A stretch of 64,000 bases of DNA from Streptomyces rishiriensis (GTDB lineage: Bacteria > Actinomycetota > Actinomycetes > Streptomycetales > Streptomycetaceae): assembly GCF_003112535.1 (NCBI RefSeq), contig NZ_BEWA01000025.1, positions 47,767-111,766 of the forward strand. The letters run 5' to 3'. The first letter of the stretch is position 1. Each line of letters begins with the position of its first letter. Below, piece by piece: positions 16,673-24,073 of this stretch. Both the position numbers and the translations under genes were made by a program. The notes beneath the pieces were generated by a model. The model was given only the letters and a program-made list of their open reading frames with translations. It was not told the DNA's origin and did not search any database.

Positions 16673-17107
16673 TCATGGGGTGGCGAACACTTGGAAGTCG
16701 TCGGCGAACGCCTTGAACTCCAGGGCGTTGCCGGCCGGGTCGAGCAGGAACATCGTCCACTGCTCGCCGGTTTCGCCTGCGAAGCGCACGTAGGGCTCGA
16801 TGACGAAGTCGGTGTCCGCGGCGCTCAGCCGGTCGGCGAGCCGGTGGAAGGCGTCGATGGTCAGGATCAGCCCGAAGTGCGGTACGGGGACGTCGTGGCC
16901 GTCGACCGGGTTGTGTATCTGTTCGGTGCGGGTCGGGGCGAGGTGGGTGACGAGCTGGTGGCCGTGCAGGTTCCAGTCCACCCAGGTGTCGGCGCTGCGG
17001 CCCTGTGCCAGGCCGAGCGTCTCGCCGTAGAAGCGGCGGGCGGCGTCGAGGTCGTCGACCGGGACGGCGAGGTGGAAGCGGGGGATGGGGGAGGCAAGAC
17101 CGGACAT
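16673..17107 (-). CDS. VOC-family (glyoxalase/dioxygenase fold) protein
   Basis: 144 aa. Two beta-alpha-beta-beta-beta modules: IPRFHLAVPVDDLDAARRFY (first metal His), GLAQGRSADTWVDWNLHGHQ, VPVPHFGLILTIDAFHRLAD (second His), and LLDPAGNALEFKAFADDF (metal Glu). Members are lyases, dioxygenases or resistance proteins; the substrate cannot be inferred. It lies 42 bp downstream of the SDR gene on the same strand and most likely belongs to the same transcript. Confidence 0.87.
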   Translation of the reverse strand: MSGLASPIPRFHLAVPVDDLDAARRFYGETLGLAQGRSADTWVDWNLHGHQLVTHLAPTRTEQIHNPVDGHDVPVPHFGLILTIDAFHRLADRLSAADTDFVIEPYVRFAGETGEQWTMFLLDPAGNALEFKAFADDFQVFATP

Positions 17108-17148
17108 GGGCCTGGTGTTCCTTCCGTGCGGTGTGGAGTGCCTGGCGC

Positions 17149-17903
17149 TTACCAGTTCTGACGGGTGGGGGAGATGACCAGGTCGTTGACGGTGACATCG
17201 GCGGGCTGGTCGAGGGCGTGGACGACGGCATCGGCGATGGCCTCGGGGCTGATCGCGAGGGCGTTGAGCTCCTGGGCGGCCTTGCGTCCGGCGGGGTCGG
17301 TGACCTTGTCGGCCCAGCCGGTGTCAATGACGCCGGGGCTGATCGTGGACGCCTTGATGCCCTGGTGGACGCCGAGTTCCCTGCGCATGGACTCGGTCAT
17401 GGCCTGCACGAAGAACTTCGTCGCGCTGTAGACACCGGCGCCGTCGCCGACCTGGTGGCCGGCCACCGAGTCCATGTTCAGGATGTGGCCGGACTTCTGG
17501 CGCAGCATGCCGCCGGAAGGACGGCCTGGACGCCGTTGAGGTAGCCGCGGATGTTCACGTCGATCATCCGGTTCCAGTCGTCGATCGCGCCGTCCTTCCA
17601 GAAGGAGAACAGCATCAGACCGGCATTGTTGACCAGGACGTCGATCCGGCCGAACCGCTCGACAGCGAAGTCGGCGAGCGCCTGCATGTCGGCGGCGTCG
17701 GCGATGTCGGCGACGTCGGTGAGCCTGGCGATGGCGGTGCCGCCGGCCTCGTTGATGTCGGTGACGAGCTGGGCGAGGGCTTCCTGGCCGCGGGCGGCGG
17801 CGACGATCTTGGCGTCGCGGGCGGCGAGGGCCTTGGCGCTGACCGCGCCGATGCCTGAGGAGGCGCCGGTGACGACGACGACCTTGTCCTGAAGGTGGTT
17901 CAT
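17149..17903 (-). pseudogene. Short-chain dehydrogenase/reductase, one frameshift
   Basis: All SDR parts are present in two frames. From ATG 17903: VVVVTGASSGIGAVSAKALA, DVLVNNAGLMLF and NIRGYLNGVQAVLP in the first frame; then SGHILNMDSVAGHQ, AGVYSATKFFVQAMTESMRR (catalytic Tyr and Lys) and STISPGVIDTGWADK in the second. The join is at about 17515, where a base is missing before GGCATGCTGCG. Either a recent mutation or an assembly error; the gene would otherwise be a normal 250-aa SDR between the second OYE and the VOC gene. Confidence 0.8.
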
Positions 17904-17984
17904 GGGGCCTCCCGATGAGATGGACCGGCACGTTGAGGCCCTTGTAGGGGCAGCACGGCCGTTAGTGATGAGGCTGCGGGGGTG

Positions 17985-19094
17985 TCAGCGCTCGCGGCTC
18001 TTGACGACGTAGGCATACTGGTCCGGCCAGGTCGGCTCGGCGCCGAGCGCGAGAGCGGCATGCTGAGGCCAGTAGGGGTTGCGCAGGAGTTCGCGGCCGA
18101 GGAGGACCGCGTCGGCCTGCCCGTTCGTGATGATGTCCTCGGCCTGCTGCGGCTCGGTGATGATGCCGACGGCAGCGGTGGGAATGCCGGCCTGGTTGCG
18201 GGCCTGGTCCGCGAAGGGCACCTGGTAGTCCGGTCCGGCGACGATCTTCGCATCGCGGACCATGCCGCCGGTGGACACGTCCAGCAGGTCGACGCCGTGG
18301 GCCTGCAACTCCTTGGCGAGGCGGACGGTGTCCTCCCCGGTCCAGCCCTCACGCTCGTCCTCCGCGTCCTCGGTCAGCCAGTCGGTGGCCGAGGTGCGGA
18401 AGAAGACCGGCAGACTCTCGGGCCACACCGCGCGGACGGCGTCGACGACCTCCAGGGCGAAGCGGATGCGGTTCGCGAAGCCGCCGCCGTAGGCGTCGGT
18501 GCGCTGGTTGGACGCTGGGGAGAGGAAGGAGTTGATCAGGTAGCCGTGGGCGCCGTGCACCTCGGCGACCTGGAATCCGGCGGCCAGGGCGCGGCGGGCG
18601 GAGTCGGCGAAGTCGTGGACGAGCTGCTGGATCTCGTCCACGGTGAGCTCGTGGGGGACGGGCAGGCCCTGGTAGGCGACGGGGCTGGGCGCGACGGCCT
18701 GCCAGCCGTTCTCGTCCTCGGAAACGTAGCGGTCGGACAGCCAGGGCTTGTCGACGGACGCCTTGCGGCCCGCGTGCGCGAGCTGGACGGCGGGAACGGA
18801 GCCGTGGGCCTTGATGGCCTCGGTGACGCGGGTGAACGCTTCCTGCTGGCGATCGTTCCACAGGCCCAGGTCCCAGGGGCTGATGCGCCCGTCCGGGCGG
18901 ACGCCGGTGGCCTCGGCCATGACCAGGCCGGCTCCGCCGACGGCGCGGGAGGCCAGGTGGGTGAGGTGGAAATCGGTCGGTGCACCGGTGTCCGGGCCCT
19001 GGGGGGCGGCGGAGTACATGCACATCGGGGACATCCACACCCGGTTGGGTATCTCCAGGGACCGCAGAGTGAGGGGGGTGAAAAGGGAAGTCAT
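17985..19094 (-). CDS. Old Yellow Enzyme-type ene-reductase, second copy
   Basis: 369 aa. RVWMSPMCMYSAAPQGPDTG (class-defining Cys), DFHLTHLASRAVGGAGLVMA, EVHGAHGYLINSFLSPASNQ with the substrate His pair, RTDAYGGGFANR and a C-terminal ADAVLLGRELLRNPYW phosphate site mark it as a YqjM-class OYE. It differs clearly from the enzyme at 14376 (longer loop with DEREGWTGED), so it is a paralogue, not a recent duplicate. Start ATG 19094 with AGAAG 12 bases upstream; the open frame goes further to 19133. Part of a run of minus-strand genes behind the GntR operator. Confidence 0.93.
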   Translation of the reverse strand: MTSLFTPLTLRSLEIPNRVWMSPMCMYSAAPQGPDTGAPTDFHLTHLASRAVGGAGLVMAEATGVRPDGRISPWDLGLWNDRQQEAFTRVTEAIKAHGSVPAVQLAHAGRKASVDKPWLSDRYVSEDENGWQAVAPSPVAYQGLPVPHELTVDEIQQLVHDFADSARRALAAGFQVAEVHGAHGYLINSFLSPASNQRTDAYGGGFANRIRFALEVVDAVRAVWPESLPVFFRTSATDWLTEDAEDEREGWTGEDTVRLAKELQAHGVDLLDVSTGGMVRDAKIVAGPDYQVPFADQARNQAGIPTAAVGIITEPQQAEDIITNGQADAVLLGRELLRNPYWPQHAALALGAEPTWPDQYAYVVKSRER

Positions 19095-19157
19095 GCGGGT
19101 GGTGCTTCTTTCGTGGTCGGTGATTGATGGCATCTGCTGGTCGGCTGTCGTCCGGTG

Positions 19158-19592
19158 TCAGGCGATGACCGTGTGGAGTCCTGCGAGGGCAGGGGCGTAG
19201 GCCGCTTCGAGGACTGCGGTGGCTTGCGAGGCGGTGGTTCCCTCAGCCGGGACTAAGGTGGCCTGCCAGCTGAGGAAGGCGCCGCCGGTGTCGGCGACGG
19301 GCTGGACGTGCAGCGTCGAGCGATAGCCGCGGACCGGCAGCGGCGCCTCGACGATCTCGTAGGTCAGCGTCCGGTCGGCGTCGTCCAGGTCCACAAGCCG
19401 GTCCCGGTAGATGCTGTGGTCCGCCCCGGTGAGGACCCGGACCGCGCCGGGGGTGATCTCGTCGCCGCCCCCGGTGATCTCGCTCGCCCGGATGGCCGGG
19501 TGCCAGTCGGGCAGGCCGTTGAAGCGCTGGACGACGGCCCATATCGCGTCTGCGGAGCCGGTGAAGACCGAACTCCAGTACGCCGTGGCCAT
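19158..19592 (-). CDS. SRPBCC-family (Bet v1/polyketide cyclase fold) protein
   Basis: 144 aa. Begins SSVFTGSADAIWAVVQRFNG, then LPDWHPAIRASEITGG, the classic entrance of START/SRPBCC proteins, and continues with VRVLTGADHSIYRDRLVDLD and RTLTYEIVEAPLPVRGYRST. The family binds hydrophobic ligands or catalyses cyclisation. Its ATG overlaps the stop of the Rid-family gene (TGATG at 19592), so translation is coupled. Confidence 0.87.
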   Translation of the reverse strand: MATAYWSSVFTGSADAIWAVVQRFNGLPDWHPAIRASEITGGGDEITPGAVRVLTGADHSIYRDRLVDLDDADRTLTYEIVEAPLPVRGYRSTLHVQPVADTGGAFLSWQATLVPAEGTTASQATAVLEAAYAPALAGLHTVIA

Positions 19593-19993
19593 CAGGCGGG
19601 CAGACGGGTGTCGAGGATGAAGCTGGTCTCGATGAGCTGACCGGGGAAGAACAGCGACGCGACGCCGATGGTGCTGCTGGTGGGGCGGTGGTCACCGAAG
19701 TAGGCCAGGTTGGCGGCCGCCATGGCGTTGTTGTACTTCGGCAGGTCGACGATGTACTGGGTCTCGGAGACGACCTGGTTGCGGGTGGCGCCGTAGTGGG
19801 CGAGGACCTTCTCGAAGTTGGCGAAGATCTGCTCGCTCTGGGCGTCGAAGTCGTCGGGGTGGAGGAAGTTGCCCTCTGCGTTGTGGGAGAGCTGGCCCGA
19901 GACGTAGATCGTGTGCTCGACCTTGATGGCCTGGGCGAAGCCGAACTCGCGCTCGCCCGAGACGCCGTGGCTGTAGGAATCGATCGCAGTCAA
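19592..19993 (-). CDS. Rid-family protein lacking the catalytic arginine
   Basis: 133 aa YjgF/Rid fold: HTIYVSGQLSHNAEGNFLHP, SEQIFANFEKVLAHYGATRN, VVSETQYIVDLPKY and RPTSSTIGVASLFFPGQLIE. Canonical RidA enamine/imine deaminases carry Arg in the VARLP strand; this protein has VASLFF there, so it is probably not a standard RidA and may belong to a Rid subfamily acting on another substrate. The Glu of the following strand (LIETSF) is kept. It is 53 bp behind the NmrA-like gene and overlaps the SRPBCC gene by one base. Confidence 0.87.
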   Translation of the reverse strand: MTAIDSYSHGVSGEREFGFAQAIKVEHTIYVSGQLSHNAEGNFLHPDDFDAQSEQIFANFEKVLAHYGATRNQVVSETQYIVDLPKYNNAMAAANLAYFGDHRPTSSTIGVASLFFPGQLIETSFILDTRLPA

Positions 19994-20045
19994 GGTGGCT
20001 TTCCTTCTCTGGTGGGGGATGCAGGGGTGGGCAGGAGCGCCGGGC

Positions 20046-20696
20046 TCAGGCGGCGAGGCGGGCGACCGCGTCCGCGACGGGGGTGTCGCCGGAGGTCAGC
20101 TCAACGATGACGCGGCTGAGGGCGGGCGCGTGCAGGGCGGCGTCGATGAACGCGGCGACGTCGTCGCGGTGCACGTCGCCGTACTCGAGGGCGGGCCCGG
20201 CGGCGACCCGTCCGGTACCCGGTCCGTCCAGCAGTGTGCCCGGGCGGACGATCAACCAGTTGAGGCCGGTGCGGGTGAGATGGACGTCGGCACTCTTCTT
20301 GACCCTGACGTAGTGCTCGAAGCCTTCGGACGCTCCCTCGCCGCGCAGGGCGTCGGGGAACACCGAGACGAGGACGAAGCGCGCGACTCCGGCGGCCTCG
20401 GCCGCAGCGGCTGCCTTCTCCAGGCCTTTGCCGTCGATGAGCGTGGTCTTGTCCATGCCGGTTCCGTGGGCGCCGGCCGAGAACACCACGGCGTCGTGCC
20501 CGGCGAGCCTGGCTGCGAGCTCGTCGACAGAGTCGGCGATCAGGTCGCCGGTGACCGGCCTCGCACCGGTCGCGCGGATCGTGTCGGCCTGGGCCGGGCT
20601 GCGGTGCATGCCGGTCACCTCGTCACCGCGCCCGGACAGCAGACCGGCGAGCCTCCTGCCGACACCTCCGGCGGCACCGATCTGGAACACCTTCAT
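20046..20696 (-). CDS. NmrA-like NAD(P)-binding protein
   Basis: 216 aa atypical SDR: MKVFQIGAAGGVGRRLAGLL gives the N-terminal nucleotide-binding loop, DAVVFSAGAHGTGMDKTTLI and GLNWLIVRPGTLLDGPGTGR are typical of the NmrA/YwnB group, ending with HRDDVAAFIDAALHAPALSR. These proteins sense or use NAD(P). I start at ATG 20696 with AGGAGAGAGG about 9 bases upstream; the longer frame to 20759 would run through the operator. First gene of the minus-strand operon that extends toward 16.1 kb. Confidence 0.88.
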   Translation of the reverse strand: MKVFQIGAAGGVGRRLAGLLSGRGDEVTGMHRSPAQADTIRATGARPVTGDLIADSVDELAARLAGHDAVVFSAGAHGTGMDKTTLIDGKGLEKAAAAAEAAGVARFVLVSVFPDALRGEGASEGFEHYVRVKKSADVHLTRTGLNWLIVRPGTLLDGPGTGRVAAGPALEYGDVHRDDVAAFIDAALHAPALSRVIVELTSGDTPVADAVARLAA

Positions 20697-20740
20697 GGGA
20701 AACGCCTCTCTCCTGGCTGGACGAACGACCGGCGACTCCA

Positions 20741-20784
20741 GTTGTCGCAATGTTGACATTGCGACAACGATGAAATGTTAACAT
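20741..20784. promoter_or_regulatory. Divergent operator between NmrA-like and GntR genes
   Basis: GTTGTCGCAATGT (20741-20753) is perfectly complementary to ACATTGCGACAAC (20756-20768) with a 2-base spacer, and the palindrome ATGTTAACAT (20775-20784) follows. TTGACA (20753-20758) and TAACAT (20779-20784), six bases before the ATG at 20791, look like a promoter for a leaderless gntR transcript. The palindromes overlap both divergent promoters, the expected place for autoregulation by the GntR protein. Confidence 0.75.
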
Positions 20785-20790
20785 CACGAC

Positions 20791-21474
20791 ATGGAGAAGA
20801 CGCAACTCACAGGAGATCGCGTGGTGGCCCCCGCCCGCCGTCGCGGACTGGCCGACGAGGTTGCCGACCGGATCCGGGAGGCGATCTTCAGCGGTGCATA
20901 CGCCCCCGGGGCACCGCTGCGAGAGGTGGAACTCTCCGGCGTGCTGCAGGTCAGCAGGGGCCCGGTGCGTGAGGCTCTGCGCGTTTTGGAGCGCGAGGGA
21001 CTCGTGCACTGCGCCTGGCACCGCGGCACCGTGGTCACGACGCTGTCCGAAGAGGATGTCGCCGAGCTCGACAGCCTGCGCGGCGCGCTTGAGGATCTCG
21101 CCGTCCAGCAGGTCATCGCGCACGCCTCGGACGAGAGCCTCGCGGTCATCGAGAAGGCGGTCGGCGTGATGGACCGCACGACGGACCCGCACGCCATGGT
21201 CCGCCTGGACATCGCCTTCCATGATGCCGTGTTCGCCGCCACCGGCCACCAGCGTCTGGTCGCAGCCTGGGAGACCATCCGCTGCCAGGTCCACCTGTTC
21301 CTGCTGACCCGCATCGGCCTCAGCACCGAGGGCTACCTCGGCTGCATCCCCCAGGAACACCACGCACTGGCCGCAGCCCTGCGCGCCCGCGACCCCCAGA
21401 CCGCCCTCCCCCTCTTCGCCGCCCACCGCCGCCACGCGGTGGACGTCGTCACCGGCACCTCGAACCCGGCCTGA
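20791..21474 (+). CDS. GntR/FadR-subfamily (FCD) transcriptional regulator
   Basis: 227 aa. Winged helix at residues 18-75: LADEVADRIREAIFSGAYAP, REVELSGVLQVSRGPVREAL and LEREGLVHCAWHRGTVV. C-terminal FCD domain with metal/ligand-binding residues in RLDIAFHDAVFAATGHQRL, PQEHHALAAALRARD and FAAHRRHAVDVV. FCD regulators sense small carboxylates and repress neighbouring catabolic operons. It diverges from the NmrA-Rid-SRPBCC-OYE-SDR-VOC run across a 94-bp gap with strong palindromes, so it most likely controls that operon and itself. Confidence 0.92.
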   Translation: MEKTQLTGDRVVAPARRRGLADEVADRIREAIFSGAYAPGAPLREVELSGVLQVSRGPVREALRVLEREGLVHCAWHRGTVVTTLSEEDVAELDSLRGALEDLAVQQVIAHASDESLAVIEKAVGVMDRTTDPHAMVRLDIAFHDAVFAATGHQRLVAAWETIRCQVHLFLLTRIGLSTEGYLGCIPQEHHALAAALRARDPQTALPLFAAHRRHAVDVVTGTSNPA

Positions 21475-22059
21475 CGACCGGTCCGCCACCATCTGGACAC
21501 CGCCCAGCGTTGGTGAAGCCTGCTCGTCATCGCCCCGCCCCCGGCAACCATGGACATGTGCGGCGGCAGCCGGTCACAGGTGGCCACCGCGCACTTCCGG
21601 CACAGCTCGACCGATCCGTCGCCTCAGCAAGCCGCGCGCACGACGAAGCGTTCCCGCACTGCGCAGGACCGCATCAGGCCAGGCGCACGCCAGACCAGTC
21701 GGCAGCGTCCGCCAGTGTGCGAGACCGACATCTTCGACATCTGCTGGCTCAATGGCGAGAGGGTCAGTGGCGAGACTGTTCCGGGCGCCCGATTCTCGCG
21801 CTTCCACGACCTCGTCGCCGCCTGGCGCGAGCCTGCGGAGTAGAACGGGAACCACGCCCGCAGGGGACGCAGCGCAGGTGTCCGTGGGCCAGTCTTGGCG
21901 GCGGGCTGCCGCTACTCCGGCAGGCTGCTGGCGACGACCGGTCGTGGTCGCATCGCGTCGATTGCGGTGGCGAGTTGCTCGGCGTGGTCGTCGAGTAGCA
22001 CCTTCAGCTCGCGGTAGCGGGGATGGTCGTGCGTCTGTCTGAGCCAGGTGCAGGGGAAT
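21475..22059. other. Unrecognised accessory stretch
   Basis: No whole gene. The plus strand at about 21722-21843 encodes TDIFDICWLNGERVSGETVP then GARFSRFHDLVAAWREPAE before a stop; it has natural composition and looks like the end of a lost gene, but I do not recognise it. Confidence 0.35.
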
Positions 22060-23258
22060 CTACGGTGGTACTTCCGGATGGGGCAGGCTTCTGGGTCGAT
22101 TCCGATGTATGGAGGGCAGGGTAGAAGAAGTACCCGTCCTGGGTGACGCGGGGCCCAGAGGTAGGGCAGGGACGGTGCGTCGTTTCCGATCGTCGGTGAT
22201 GGCCTGGTTTCCGGGCCATTCCTGCAGTTGGGCGACCATGTGGTTCCAGATCGCGGGCGTCAGTGTCCAGCCCGCGAGGCATTGGCGACTGTGCTGGTAC
22301 TCGATGCGGGGTGAGGCTTCGAGGTCGGTGGCGATGGCGTCCACCCCGGCGAAGGCTTTGAGTCCTTTCGCGTCGGTGAAGCGGGATCGGTCGTCGCCGA
22401 TCTCGGCGAGCACCCGGGCGCCGGTGAGAGATCCGGGCCCTGGAAAGCTGGTGATGATCTCGGCGTCCGGGTGCGTGTCAAAAGACTGCGCCGTTGCCTC
22501 GGTGAGGTCGGCGACGCCGGTGCAGACGGCATCGAGCTGTCTGGGCAGGGCGACGGTCTGGCGTCCCATGGCTTGTTCGACCTGTGGGAGCTGGCGCATC
22601 TGTGGGACTCGCAGGGCGTCTCGGAGGCGTTCTGACTCCGCTTCGATGCCGCGCTGGAGGCCGGCCTTCTTCAGCAGCGAGCGCAGCTGGGCGCGGGTGA
22701 GTTCGGCCGCCGTTTCGGGAGTGAGGGCGGCGGCCAGCACGGCGCGGGCGACGTTGCTGCTGACCCCTTCGCGGGTGTGCTGGAAGGCGACGAGGAGGCC
22801 GGGGAAGTATTCGCGCAGGTGGGAGCGGAGTTTGTTGCCTGCTTGGATGCGGTCCCAGACGACGTCCTGTTGGGCGCGGGCCAGGACGGCGATAGCCTGG
22901 ACGAGTTCGCTGTCGTTGGGCAGGGTTCGGCGGGCGGTCTTGTCCGTGCGCAGGATGTTCGCGAGCACCATCGCGTCGAGGTGGTCGGACTTTCTGCGGG
23001 TGACCGTGTGGCGGTCGCGGTAGCGGGCGGCGGCCATCGGGTTGATGGCGTGGACGGGCCGGCCGGTGGCGCGGAGGCAGGCGACGAGGAGGCCGCGGGA
23101 GGTCTCGATCGCGACAGGGATCGGGGGTTCGCGGTGTCGCCTTGGGCGGTAGAAAGCTCGAGGAGTCGGTGCAGGCCGTCGAGGTCGTCGGTGATCCGGG
23201 CCCGAGCTGACAGAGTGCCTTCGTGGTCGACCAGGGCGACGTCGTGATGGTCGCTGGC
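22060..23258 (-). mobile_element. IS110-family insertion sequence, transposase frameshifted
   Basis: Minus-strand transposase of the DEDD type. N-terminal part VAIETSRGLLVACLRATGRP and KSDHLDAMVLANILRTDKTA (the D..D pair of the RuvC-like domain); C-terminal part PDAEIITSFPGPGSLTGARV then GDDRSRFTDAKGLKAFAGVD. The first 90 residues are in another frame (frameshift at about 23130) and the end is altered after ASPRIEYQHSRQ. It joins the truncated Replic_Relax gene at about 23258, so it likely inserted there. IS110 elements lack terminal repeats, so exact ends are approximate. Confidence 0.75.
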
Positions 23259-24073
23259 ACATCGTCCTCACCGCGCCCGAGGACAGGGTGTCGCTGCTGT
23301 TCGTGGAGATTGACAACTGCTACGAGTCCGCGCAGGTCCTCGCTGCGAAGATCGACCAGTACGTGCGGTTCTGCCAGCGGAAGGTGAAGGACGTCGATGG
23401 CAAGGAGCGGCCGATGTGGCGCACCCGCTGGTGGGCGCCAGACGGACGGCGCGGCGACCAGCCGCACCCGCCACTGCTGCTCGTCTTCAACCGCGTCGGC
23501 CCACGCAACCCGGGCACCGTCAGCGCGCAGCTGGCCGACCTGACCCGACGGCACTGGCGCGGCATCGCCCACGACGGCTTCCACATGTACGACGGCAAGC
23601 TCCCCATCGTGGTCACCGGCATGAAACAACTCCAAGAGAACGGCCCGGCCGGGGTGATCTTCCGACGCTTCGGCCCCCCCGCACAACCAGGCGCTCCTGG
23701 AGGCGATCGGCAACCCGCGCCGCGAAGCCCACGACGCCCGCCCGCCAGCAGGTCGAATACGAAGCCCGCGAGCGCGAGTACAAGGAGCAGCTGCGCCGCG
23801 CCGCCGAGCAACAGAAGGCCGAGCGGGAGCCTCGCCGCCCCGCGTGCGCCAACTGCGGGACCCGGTACACCGACGCACGGTGGAGGGCCATCGAGCCCGC
23901 CGGGTCGGATGCCCCGAGGGAGACCCACCCGCACCTGTGTGACGACTGCAGGCAACGCGCCACTCACCGCCGAACGCCAAGCCCAGCAAACCGAGCACGC
24001 GCACCAGGAGCACGACTAGCCCATGCCCGAGCAGAAGACCGGCGGCACCTGGATCTCACGCTTCCGCCAGTGA
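23259..24073 (+). pseudogene. Truncated copy of the Replic_Relax replication gene
   Basis: Homologous throughout to 59906-60717. Shared runs include LLFVEIDNCYESAQVLAAKI, RFCQRKVKDVDG, PMWRTRWW and GFHMYDGKLPIVVTG, and both end GGTWISRFR. This copy lacks the first 195 residues, starts exactly where the IS110 element ends, and has at least three frameshifts (a C-run near 23683, a duplicated CCCG near 23735, one near 23955). The zinc ribbon (CANCGTRYTDARWRAIEPAG) is still visible. A dead second copy of the element's replication protein gene. Confidence 0.85.

Noticed and set aside
22478..24013. A 511-codon minus-strand open frame
   Set aside because: It crosses the IS110 transposase and the Replic_Relax copy in wrong frames; only part of it reflects the displaced IS110 N-terminus.
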